From Quercus robur (lineage: Eukaryota; Streptophyta; Magnoliopsida; Fagales; Fagaceae): a DNA stretch of 64,000 bases. The stretch covers positions 18,575,351 to 18,639,350 of the forward strand of contig NC_065544.1 in NCBI RefSeq assembly GCF_932294415.1, read 5' to 3'. Positions 22,285 to 32,924 of the stretch are shown here, piece by piece (within the stretch, counting starts at the first letter, position 1; the number at the start of each line of letters is the position of its first letter). A program made the position numbers and the translations under genes. Under the pieces are notes generated by a model. That model was not told where the DNA came from. It worked only from the letters and a program-made list of their open reading frames with translations, and searched no databases.

Positions 22285-25200
22285 TTAATCCTTGCCAAAA
22301 ATAAACCGAACATCCAAGGCCTTAGTAGCAACTTTATCTCGAACAAAATGGAAATTAATTTCCACATGCTTGGTTCTTGCAAGAAAGATTGGATTAGTAG
22401 TGAGATATGTTGCACCGTTATTGTCACACCATGGCCGAGGAGGATGGGATTGATGGAGACCAAGATCACGCAACAAAAACTGGAGCCAGAGCAATTCAAC
22501 AGTGGTATTAGAAATAGCCTTGTATTCAGCCTCTATGCTCGATCGGGCCACAGTAGGCTACTTCTTAGAGCTCCAAGAAATCAAGTTGTCACTAAGATAA
22601 ACACAAAAGCCACTAGCGGACATCATCTGGACATCTAGCCCAATCAACATCGGAAAAGGCACCAAGGTGAGTGGATGCAAAGCGTTTTAGTAAGAGACCA
22701 TGAGAGATAGTATGCTTAAGATACCTTAGAATTCTCTTTACTACTTGCCAGTGAGTGGTAGTTGGTCTGTGCATAAATTGACAAACACGATTAATTGCAA
22801 ATGACAAATCTGGTCGAGTGATTGAAAGATATTGTAGAGAGCCAATAGTGTTACGAAATAGAGTAAGATCAGGAAAGATAGCACCATCAAATGCAGAAAG
22901 TGGCTTGGCATTTGACATTGGAGAGGAAATTGGCTTGGCATGCAACATATTTGTGCAGTTAAGAAGATCAATGATGTAATGGCGTTGAGATAACAAAACA
23001 TCATCTGGATGCTTCAGAACTTCAACGTTATGAAAAAAATTTAACTCACCAAGATCTTTAACAGCAAAATCTCACAGGAGGAGATTGAGAAGATCATCAA
23101 TTGCCAAATGATTTAAGTTGGTGATAATGATAGCATCCACGTATATGAGTACATACATAGTAAGAGAATTTGAGAGGAAAGTGAAGAGGGATGAGTCAAC
23201 TCTAGAGGCAATAAAGCCAAACTCCAACAATTTGCCACTCAAGAGCGAAAACCATGCACGCGACTCTTGTTTGAGAATGTAGATGGCCTTGTTCAACTTG
23301 CATATGTGGTTAGGCAGGGATGGGTGATGAAAACCCAGAGGTTGATGAAAACCCAGAGGTTAGAGCACGTATACTTCTTCAGATAAGTTGCTATGAAGAA
23401 ATGCAATTTGAATGTCAATTTGGCGCATAGACCAACCAGCTGAGACAGCAAGTGAGAGAACAACTCGAATAGTTGTGGGTTTGACAACGGGACTAAAAGT
23501 TTCACTAAAATCAATCCCGGCTTGTTGGTGAAATCCTTTGGCTACAAGGCGACCCTTATAACACTCAATTGTGCCAACAGCACTCCTTTTGATTCGAAAA
23601 ACTCATATACAACCCACTATATTATGAGCTCTTGAAGAAAGAATAAGACTCCAAGTATTATTTTTCAACAAGGCATTAAGCTCTGCTTCCATAGTAATGC
23701 GCCACTTTGGAAATTTTGCTACTATAGAATAACAAGTGGGCTCAGATGGAGACATCAAAGACATTAGAGCTCGAGGAACTAGGTATTGTATAACACCATC
23801 ATGAAATTGTTTCGGCTTGGTGATCAAATTCTGTGATCAAGTCACCATTGGATGAGTACAAAGTGGAGCTAAAACAGAGGGCTGAACTGATGAAGGTTCA
23901 GTGCGATTTGATGAGCTATTGGTTGGAGAAGTATCACTAATCCTGGCATGATCAGAACATGACAGACTAGTATTGTTGGTGTGAGAGTTGAGATGTGAAG
24001 TAGGATAGGTATTAGTGCAAAGATGTAAGTGGGACAATAATAGAAAGTGGAATGACAACAGAAGTAGTGGGCTCTAAAGAAGTAGGTGAAAGTAGTTTAT
24101 TGGCAAAGGGTGATAGGCCAAGAATATATTGATCCATTGTGATGAATTAACCAATTAATCAGCCAAGTTAATTAATTAATTAATTCAATTAGCATGCAAT
24201 AAGCGTGGTAGCACAAACAAATCACCAACTAAGTTAGAGTGCAGTGGAAAATAAATTGACACGATGATTTGTTTACAAATGGGGAAGGAAAACCCATATG
24301 AAAAAAACCCCATCGGGTGATTTTAAGGTCACCACTCCCGAGAATTCACTATTATCACAACAAGCGGTTATAAGTAAAGGAATCTCAGTACCTTATACCA
24401 ACCTACAGTTGAACCCTTACCCCAATACCCAATTGGACTTGTTCTATAGTGACAATCTCCCCTTTCAATGCACGGCTCCCAGTACATGACTAACCAATTT
24501 GATGCGCGCAAATCCTAGTACGCAGCTTGCTCACCAACTTGAGAAGGATGTTGGCTGCAAAGTTCTTCAATTCATCAACACGATGAAGATCATGAAACTC
24601 CTTGATTACAAAACCCTACGGTGTACAAACACAACAGCTTTTTGAATAGAAAGATGAACTAGGGAATATGTCTACAGTTCACAATATGCTTGTGAAAAAC
24701 TTTTGCATTGAGTTGTATCAGCTGTGACGACCCTTAAAACAATCCTTATATATGTTTAGGGTTGTGACAAAAGAAAGCTCAAACATCTATTCACAGATTG
24801 AAGTGAAATCAGATCTAAAAAACTGATTTTCATAAACCTCGACAGATACCCTATCTATCGAGAAGCTGTTGAGCATCGAGCAAAACAACCTTTTAAACCT
24901 CGATGGATACTAGCTGTCGAGATTTAAAATCCAACACTTCTTTACTTAATTCTTGGATAGACTTGCATGGCTTTAACACTTGAACTTAAAACATTGTTCC
25001 TTGAAGTATTAAACACATCCTAGATCTACCCAATTACAAGTAAAGTACGTTTTGTCAAAGGATTAGCCAATTTTATATTGACATATGTTCCTAGCATGAT
25101 TCACATATGTCCTAACAAAAGGAAAAGTAAATTCATCAAAGTGCACATCACATGATATATACATGCAACTAGTGGGTATATGTAAACATTTGTAACCTTT

Positions 25201-27241
25201 ATGATGTGAACTATAGCCAAGAAAAATGAATTAAAGAGAATGAAATTGCAACTTGTTATTATTGTAGGGACAAAGATGAGGGTAACATGCACACCCGAAA
25301 ACCTTTAAAAATTTGTAGTCAGGTTCTTGATGAAACAATTTGTGAAAAGGTGATTGGTGACCCGGATTAGGAGTGGGCATGTGATTAATGAGATAACAAA
25401 CTGTAAGACAAGCATCATCCCAAAAAGAGGTAGGAAGAGAACTGCGTGCAAGTAAAGCAAGGGCAGTTTCAATAATATGATGATGTTTTCTTTCATCACA
25501 ACCATTTTGTTGATGAGTATGTGGGCATGAAACACGATGAGTGATATCAATTTTTTTAAACAAAGTGTTTAAAGATTTAAATTCACCTCCCCAATCAATT
25601 TGAACACTGAGAATTTTATCACTAAAGTGACGTTCAACTTGATTTCGAAATTGCTTAAAAACATGAAAAACATCAGATTTTGCTTGAATGGGATACAACC
25701 AAGTGAATCGACTATAGGCATTAACAAAAGAGACATAATATTCATTACCTGAAAAGGAAACAGTTGGGGGTGGACCCCATACATCCCCAACAAAGGTAGA
25801 AGAATTGAAAGACAACTGATGACTTTTGGCTTGAAAGCATGTTGAACACATTGCCAAAGTTTTATTTGCAAAAACTGGAAGTTGAAACTTGGATAACACT
25901 TGACGAACAATATGAAAGTTGGGATGTCCCAAACAATGGTGCCAATTTGCAGCAGATGTTCTTTCTCCAAGCAAAGCATGTGGTGAAGTGGTTGGAGATG
26001 AACGTGAAAAGAAAGGATATAGCCTATGCCTAAGAGGTCCGCAGTGGAGGATTCTCCCAGTTGTGAGAACCTTAATCAAAAAGAAACTAGCATAGAACTT
26101 AAAAAATACATAATTATCCCTAGCAAATTGACTAACAAAGAGAATATTTTTGCAAGTATTGGGAACATATAGAACTTGTTTTAAAGAAAATGTGTGATTA
26201 GGTGTAGAGAGAGATGCATTTCCAATATGTGAAATAGGCAAACCTTGACCATTGTCAATTGTGATCTGATCAGTGCCAGAATATGCTTCAGAGCTCACAT
26301 TGAGATTAGAGAAATCTGGTGTAAGATGATGTGAGGCACCGGTACAAGGATACCAATTGTCATCTTGAATGGCAAATGGTGAGGAATAAAAAGCTTGGGC
26401 AGTTGAGGAGCCACGACCACATCCTCTTATGCCTCGACCATTTTGATTTGAAAAAGATCCATGTCCATAGGAACCACGACCACCACAACCACGATTTGTG
26501 GTATTCTGAGTTGCCATATTGGTAGTTGAGAATGCTAACTCCGCAACAGATTGCTGCTATTCCAAGCGTTGCTCATGAGCAAGGAGATACCCATATAATT
26601 CATCAAGAGAAAGAGGGTCCACCCGAGTGGTGACAGAAGTGACAAATGGGTTGTATTCAGTTCTTAAGCCATCAAGATTATAGGAGCTCATTTCAGTATC
26701 TAAGAGAGCTTGTCCAATTGTAGCGAGCGTGTCTCCAAGACTATGCATTCTCTGAAAATAATCAGTCACATTTGAGTTACCTTTCTTTGAGGTAGCTAAC
26801 TGGTATTGGATTTGCATCACACAAGCTTGAGATTGGGAGATGAACATACATTCAAGAGCCACCCATAGAGTGTGAGAGGTATTGCAGCCAAGAACTTAAG
26901 ATAGAATGGACTCTGAGAGGGATGCAATCAATGTGCTGAGAATAAGTTGGTCTTGTTGTGACCAAGCAACATATTCAGGATTTGGAATAAGAATAGGTTG
27001 ATTTGATCCTATGACAAGATTAGAAATAGTGGAAGAAGGCACTGTTTTGGATTCATCAATAGCCAAATAAGTTTTGAGCATTGAGATGAGTAACAACTTA
27101 GTATTTCCAAAGAAGATAATTGTCCTTGGTGAGAGTAAGGCGAATTGGATGATTTGGTAGTGTTTGAATAGGGAGAGAGAGAATGGTGACATTGGAGGAG
27201 TTGGTTTGATTTGTGGAGGAATTGGAATTAGAGGAACTCAT
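22285..27241 (-). pseudogene. Copia gag-pol, broken by stops, frameshifts and an inserted solo LTR
   Basis: On the minus strand, gag starts at the ATG at 27241 and ends in a Gly/Arg-rich tail (26517-26400). The protease motif at about 26345 reads WYPCTGASHHLT: the catalytic Asp of D(T/S)G is Cys. The integrase has its HHCC finger (WHHCLGHPN, CSTCFQAK) and a core with ERKHHHIIE (26000-25250); this 428-codon stretch is the longest intact part. The reverse transcriptase (23830-22990) has ILKQESRAWFSLLSGKL, and YVDA in place of the catalytic YVDD (about 23145). The RNase H tail (22551-22285) has SSIEAEYKAISNTTVELLWLQ. Loss of two catalytic motifs plus several stops shows that the copy is dead. 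Confidence 0.9.
24111..25117 (-). mobile_element. Solo LTR inserted in the copia pol region
   Basis: This 1,007-bp block with TG..CA ends (minus strand TGTTAGGACATATG to TATCA) is flanked by AAGGG (24106-24110) and AAAGG (25118-25122), a 5-bp duplication with one difference. Removing the block and one flank leaves the copia frame uninterrupted between the integrase C-terminus and the linker before the reverse transcriptase. A TATATAAGG promoter-like box on the minus strand (about 24744-24752) fits an LTR promoter. There is no second LTR or internal region, so it is a solo LTR left by recombination. Confidence 0.85.
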
Positions 27242-27269
27242 GATGTTAGTCGTAAAAGCTCTGATACCA

Positions 27270-27550
27270 TATAAGAACAAAGATATTATATGAAGTGAAT
27301 CTTATGCTCTCATACACACAACATTGGGAGTTGCTTTCATATATATAATCAGATTAGTTACATAGGATAAGATGTTTGAATACAAAAGAATACATTTGAA
27401 ATACAAATTGTAGATGAGATAGAAAAGTATATGAGATATGAAAGTGCTCTGCCTTATTTTGAACTATTCTTATCTACTGCAATATTTGAATTTGAATTAA
27501 TATGACCTGCTGCAATGTTTGATTCCTTATCAAATTGGTATGCTTCAATA
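27270..27550 (-). repeat. 5' LTR of the copia element
   Basis: It has the same terminal sequences as the 3' LTR and is preceded on its inner side by the tRNA-Met primer-binding site. Confidence 0.9.
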
Positions 27551-27559
27551 GATACCCAT

Positions 27560-29500
27560 TGTTAGGAAGAAATTAAACATCTTACTCATGAAATACGCAA
27601 CAGAAAATAATGTAGATCTACTTCATATGATGTATAAACTCATTGTTGACACTTCATTTTGCAACCCGCATTTAACCTCACTTGGAGGATAAAAGGGTAA
27701 TTTTTCCTTGGAAATATATATCTTGATTTTGGTCATTAGATTCTTAATCTCATTTCACCAAAATGATCTTAATGTTGTAACGATCAAATCGACTGGTCAT
27801 AAGCCCTAATTGAACCATCAGATTGAAAGTTATCATCAAATCAAGTTTTAATGACTAAGATGCACCATCACAAATTGAGTCCGACTATATGTGATTATGA
27901 ATAATTGATTTCAATTGGTTATAAGTATAATCAATTTGAGATCAATGATGTGTCATAATTGAATTGGTTAGGACTACATTTTATGGTAGGGTTACACACA
28001 CCTGATTAACTATTTTATGGTAGGGTTACACACACCTGATTAACTAGATAGTTAAACATTAATTATTCAATGAGTAATTTGTGCAATTATCTTTTAATTA
28101 GAGTAAATTTGGAACCAATTAAGTCTGAAATGGGAGTAATTGGAGTCATTTAATGTTAATTGGAAGCTAATTTGGGACCTATTGATGTTAATTGTGCTAA
28201 AATAATTTTCTAACAAATGACCTCTACTCACCATTACATTGACATCTCTCAAAATATTTTGAATCTATGAATGAGGTTAATTTTCCCAAAAACTAGACAT
28301 CCGGGGCTTCAATTTAAGCACAAGAATGAGACAATTCAATCAGAATTGAGTCAGATATAATTTTTTGAAGTTGGCTCTATAGGTTGTTATAGCAGCTACG
28401 AGAAAACCGAATTTTGACTTGCTCCACACTCTCGCCAATCTCTATATTTAATGCACCAGATTTCCCCAAATGCTAAAATGAGGTCTAGATTCATGATTCT
28501 TTGTCAACCCTCATTAAATGACCTTCTATTCATATTTCCTCCACCATTACTATATAAACCCCTCATTTCCTTCATTCCAACACCAAAAAAAAAAAAAAAA
28601 AAAAACTCATCTCTTCTCCTCTCTTGAGTTCTAGGAAGTTGAGTAGTTTTGTCATATCTTGGATCTTGCATGAAGGTATAATCAATTTCCCTAATTGTTT
28701 TTTGTGCTGCTATGATGAGAGTTTAAGATTAAAGCATGATAATAATCATTTAAATTCCTTTGAATATGTTTGAATGTTCTTAATTATTCTTATATGTTCT
28801 TCACATGTTCTTGATTGTTCATCACATATTCATGCATGACACTAGCTTTGATCTTAAATCCATATCAAAAACATGAAAAAGATGTTTGTTTAATAATTCT
28901 TTCAATTCCTTGAATCTAGGATATCACCATCCACACACATTCACTAGAATTTATTTTTCAATCCAAATACAATGCTTAATAAATTGAATTAAGGTTTATC
29001 ACATGCACACACATTAAATTCAACATGTAAATTGATTGACATATTGAATGATATGATAAGAATGTTGGCCACCATAGTCTAGAAGACCGGTTTCACCAAG
29101 CAAGGTGGGTGCCTAACACCTTCTCACCTTGTAACATAGCCGTCGAACTTAGATCAAAGGTTAGTAGATCAAATGCTTATTCATGTAATTTTTTATTTTT
29201 AGATTGTAACTAGGAAACAAAGTTATGTACTTTATCTTAAATTATATCTAGAACCAAAGCCATGTAATTTCCTATGATTAATGTAAATTCAATTTCAAAT
29301 AAATAAAATAAAGAATTTTTCAATTTTGGTTTTCTTATTTATTCCAATAATTAAATAAGTGGTGACTCCATTGTAAAACCCTTAATCTAAAGGGAAAATA
29401 TAACTAGTCAAACCTCCATTTTGAGAGGCAACAACACGACTCCATCCATTCACGTGGGTTTGGCCCAACATCCTATAAAAACAGGCCGAGGGCACAGTTT
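27560..29500. other. LTR-retroelement-like debris
   Basis: The left edge (TGTTAGGAAG on plus) looks like the reverse of an LTR 3' end. Further right are a 28-bp or longer tandem duplicate (TTATGGTAGGGTTACACACACC, about 27979-28042), a TATAAACCCC promoter-like site at 28551, and leader-like motifs common in plant Ty3/gypsy elements (GGTGGGTGCCTAACACCTT at about 29104; GGTGACTCC at about 29361). There is no coding region. The class is uncertain. Confidence 0.35.
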
Positions 29501-31040
29501 CTCACACTCATGTTCCTCATAAATATAAAATTATGGTTCAAAAGAAAACATAAATTGATGCTCAAGATCAAAAGTTTTGGTGTTATTTATTTATTTTTAA
29601 AAATCCAGGAACTTAATCGTCTTGAAAACTCCTTGATCTTCAACTCAATAACTTTTCACTTGACCAAGAGTGTGGACTCTTATTCATAATCCAAACCCTA
29701 GCTATGTGGTGTCGAGAAAGAAAGAGAAAAACTATTTTTTCTCCTTTTCTTTTTCAGTCGTGTAGCCTATCATCAAATATATGGTTAGTACTTTTACGTG
29801 ATATTTGGTACAAGGGAATCCACATTATTCCAGGCATTCATATTCCCAGAAATGTGATGACGGGCAATCTGAATGTCTAAAAATGTAACTTTTTTTATGT
29901 TTGGTTTGATTTTGAATCTAATAAAAAATCCTTAAAATATGATATTTTTGTATTTGGTTTATTTCTAAGAATTTTATAAGAATGATTTATTTTTCCTAAA
30001 ATACCATTTGATTCATAAATACAAAATCGGGTCTCTTTTTTTTTAAAATCTTCCTCCAAATAAATTATGAGAAACAAAATGAAAACTATAAAATCATGGA
30101 AAATTCAAAAAAAAAAAAAACCTATAATATAAAATTTTTTAAATGACATATTATAAAAAATAATTATTTAAATTGTTAATTTATAATAATAATATTTTTA
30201 TTTTCCTTCTATTAGTTTAAGGGTAGAGAAAATAGGTAAAATTATCATTTTATACAAAATGTAACATTATCCAGGGATAGGAATGTGAATATCCACATTT
30301 TTAAAAGGGAATGTGGATACCCACATAGCTCATTTAGTAGCTATGTTACACCTCCCTAATCCCTACTAAATAACTAAGTGGCATTTTTAAACTTTTCTAT
30401 CACAAACTTGATGAATCAAAAAGCAGCAGCCAGCAATATACTACTTCCCCAATCTCATCATGGTTAGCGCTTCATCAAAATATTGCTTAATAATCACAAA
30501 CTTGTCGAGTTGATTAAGAAGCAAGCAACTCAAAAGATGATCCAAGAAGTTGAATGGCAAATATGAAATTCTAGATCTCTATGGTCTCTCACAATTATTT
30601 ACCATCTTCACAGACGAACCCAACCCAAACTTTGGCTTCACTTCTAACTTCTTTGAGCCACCACCAAGCACATCACTTTCCTACTTCCAAGATCAAGCTC
30701 AACCCATTATATGTTTCAACGATTAAGAAGTATTCTTGGAATTAAAATCAAATACATGTGATTGTGAATGATTAATTAGTCTCAAAATCATAGTTAATAA
30801 AATACAGTATGTGTTTAATACAGTAAATATATGGACGGGAATAATTCAGTATATTTTTAAAAATTATGTTTTAAAAATTCGGCATAAAATACGAAAACAA
30901 AAAAAAAAATGGTATGTATATAGTACGAGTATGTTACGTTTATCTTTAAAAAAACTGTAACAAAAAAACAGAGACATTTACTCTTTTTTTCAAATAAATA
31001 GAATAATCTTTGTATCATGACCTTTACGACTAGTCATATG
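29500..31040. other. AT-rich region with a possible decayed MITE
   Basis: At 29810-30330, both sides carry GGAATCCACATT/GGGAATGTGGAT-type modules in inverted orientation, suggesting an old inverted-repeat element. The ends and target duplication are not resolved. No gene was seen. Confidence 0.3.
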
Positions 31041-31050
31041 TGATTAAATC

Positions 31051-31979
31051 AAGGGAATCAATACCGTACCGGAAGCTATACCGATTTGGCCAGTGGTACG
31101 ATATATTTTAGATACCGGTCAATACCAGTGTACCATTTCAGGTTTATCACTATTATTTTATATTTATATATATATATATATATAGACATACTTATTATTT
31201 ATTTAGAATTACTTATAAATCTATATAAGAATCCTTAAATTTATAATAGCATATTTCTCTAAATTAATTGCTTACTTTTAATATGGTTATTTCTTGCTCA
31301 AATATCAACCCATTAATATAACCTGATATATTAGATTGTAATAATAAAAAAAAGATAAAAAGATGATATTAATTATTAAAAAAATTAAAATTGCTTACCA
31401 AATGTGAGTAGCAGCCAGCCTCAAAGTCAAGTATATTTGAAATTTGAACTCATTAGAGTTCACGTGGGTGTCAGAACTTACACAAAACAAGAGCCACGCA
31501 CACACAACTAAAACTCACACAAAACAATTAAACAAGAGCCACACACTGATTCTCAAAAAAAAAAAAAAAAAAAAAAAAACAAACAAACAAACAAACAAAC
31601 AAGAGCCACACACAACTAAAACAGAAGGCACGAGAAGAACAGTCTCGGTCAAAACTAAACAAGAAGAAGAAGAAGAAGAAAGAGCAGCGGCTGGATAAAA
31701 CAGAAGGAGGAAGGCTGGGGGAATGGCCGACAACATGGGAAAACAACCAGTGAAGATGGCATCGTGAGCTTTCTACTGATAACTTTTTCCATTTTCTTCA
31801 AGTTTTTAGTACCGCCCGGTATCCATTTTTCGGCCGAGATGTCCAATATTCGGCGGTACGTCCAATATAGTCCGGTAAGGACCGGTATTTTAAGCAGTAC
31901 GAATCGTGGGTGTTTCTGTATCGGTTCACCTGCCGGTACGATAAATTCCGGCCGGTATGGTACGAAATTGACTCCAATG
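31051..31979. mobile_element. Non-autonomous Mutator-like element, 929 bp, perfect 9-bp target duplication
   Basis: It is flanked by GATTAAATC on both sides (31042-31050 and 31980-31988). The ends are imperfect inverted repeats rich in CCGGTAC-type motifs: the left inner sequence is TCAATACCGTACCGG and the right, read in reverse complement, is TCAATTTCGTACCATACCGG. Many further copies of CCGGTAY/RTACCGG lie in the outer 180 bp of each side. The centre has A runs, CAAA and GAA microsatellites, and no transposase. Confidence 0.75.
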
Positions 31980-32309
31980 GATTAAATCCAAAATCTCTAA
32001 CAAATTTCTTTTAGAGTGATACTATAGATACTACAAATTTTATTATATAAATCTTATGTTAATATGTCATTCATAAAAGATAATTTAAGCACTCATTTTG
32101 TGTTAAAATGAAGCCAATTACATTTATTATCATATCAATTTATAATTTATATATGTCATAATTTTAGCATTTTTTACGAACTAAGCTGTGATTATCTTAA
32201 TGTTACCAGAATAAGGCATAGACTCAATAGCAACAAACAAAATTGGGATGTGTTTTTTCGCAACTTTTTTTTTTTTTTTTTTGGGTTTATAATATTAGGA
32301 AAAGTAAGT

Positions 32310-32455
32310 TCACAATCATTTCATAACAAATTCTACAAGGCAAATTGTTATTGATTATAATTTGGGTCATTCATTAACATTACTTTTTTACCCACCAGTT
32401 ACAATAGGCTACCTAAAATTTGTTGTGAAATTATTGTAAAAATTTTGTGAACATA
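32310..32455. repeat. MITE-like element (copy 3 of the dispersed AT-rich inverted-repeat family)
   Basis: The arms CACAATCATTTCATAACAAATT and the reverse of TTCACAAAATTTTTACAATA / TTTCACAACAAATTTTAGG enclose about 70 bases. It is clearly related to 4269-4435. Confidence 0.5.
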
Positions 32456-32633
32456 TCATTTACTTATATTTTTAGTAAATTAAATTATATACATGACACT
32501 TTTTTTTTTTTAAATGACTCTTGTATTTGATAGGAATTCGTTTCCTTTAGTTGTATTATACATGTGTTTAACTTTGAACTTTTATGTCACTGCCAAATTA
32601 ACAGCCATCAAGTTTTATAACTTTTATCTTTTA

Positions 32634-32919
32634 CTAGCCTTTGAGAGTGCATGTTCAGATGCTCTTCTATTTTGTTGGTAAGGGTTAATTTAGAGCATTT
32701 ATTATATTTTGAGATTACTACATTTTTCAATCACAAAAAAAAAACTTAGGGGTGTGATGGAAAATTATTTCACCACACATAATACTCATCACACCCCTAA
32801 GTTTTTTTGTAATTGAAAAATGTAATAATCTCAAAGTATAATAAATACTCTAAATTAATTATTACCCACAAAATAGAAGAGCCTCTGAGCATGCACATAA
32901 GTGTGTGCTCAGAGGCTAG
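32634..32919. mobile_element. 286-bp hairpin MITE with TA target duplication
   Basis: The whole element folds on itself. Its two arms, each about 130 bases, are near-perfect reverse complements around a loop of about 27 bases (about 32761-32787). The ends are CTAGCCTYTGAG on both sides, flanked by TA (32632-32633 and 32920-32921), the Tc1/mariner target site. The right terminal 36 bases (32881-32916) are in addition a palindrome by themselves. Transcription would give a long double-stranded hairpin. Confidence 0.8.
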
Positions 32920-32924
32920 TATAT

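Larger units (their letters stand above)
21937..27550 (-). mobile_element. Ty1/copia LTR retrotransposon, complete structure, decayed, TA..TA LTR ends
   Basis: Two LTRs (21937-22200, 264 bp; 27270-27550, 281 bp) flank gag, protease, integrase, reverse transcriptase and RNase H regions in the copia order, read on the minus strand. The target duplication GATAC is perfect (21932-21936, 27551-27555). The primer-binding site, complementary to initiator tRNA-Met (minus strand TGGTATCAGAGC), is 27258-27269 and abuts the 5' LTR. A purine tract (minus GCGGGGGGA) at about 22201-22210 abuts the 3' LTR. By eye the LTRs differ at about 20 of 264 positions plus a 17-bp indel, so the insertion is not recent. 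A 1,007-bp solo LTR splits the coding region. Confidence 0.93.

Noticed and set aside
22613..22996. A stand-alone retroviral-type gene
   Set aside because: It is part of the copia reverse transcriptase/RNase H region on the minus strand.
31444..31846. Overlapping open frames on both strands at 31444-31846
   Set aside because: They arise from A runs and CAAA and GAA microsatellites inside the 929-bp non-autonomous element.
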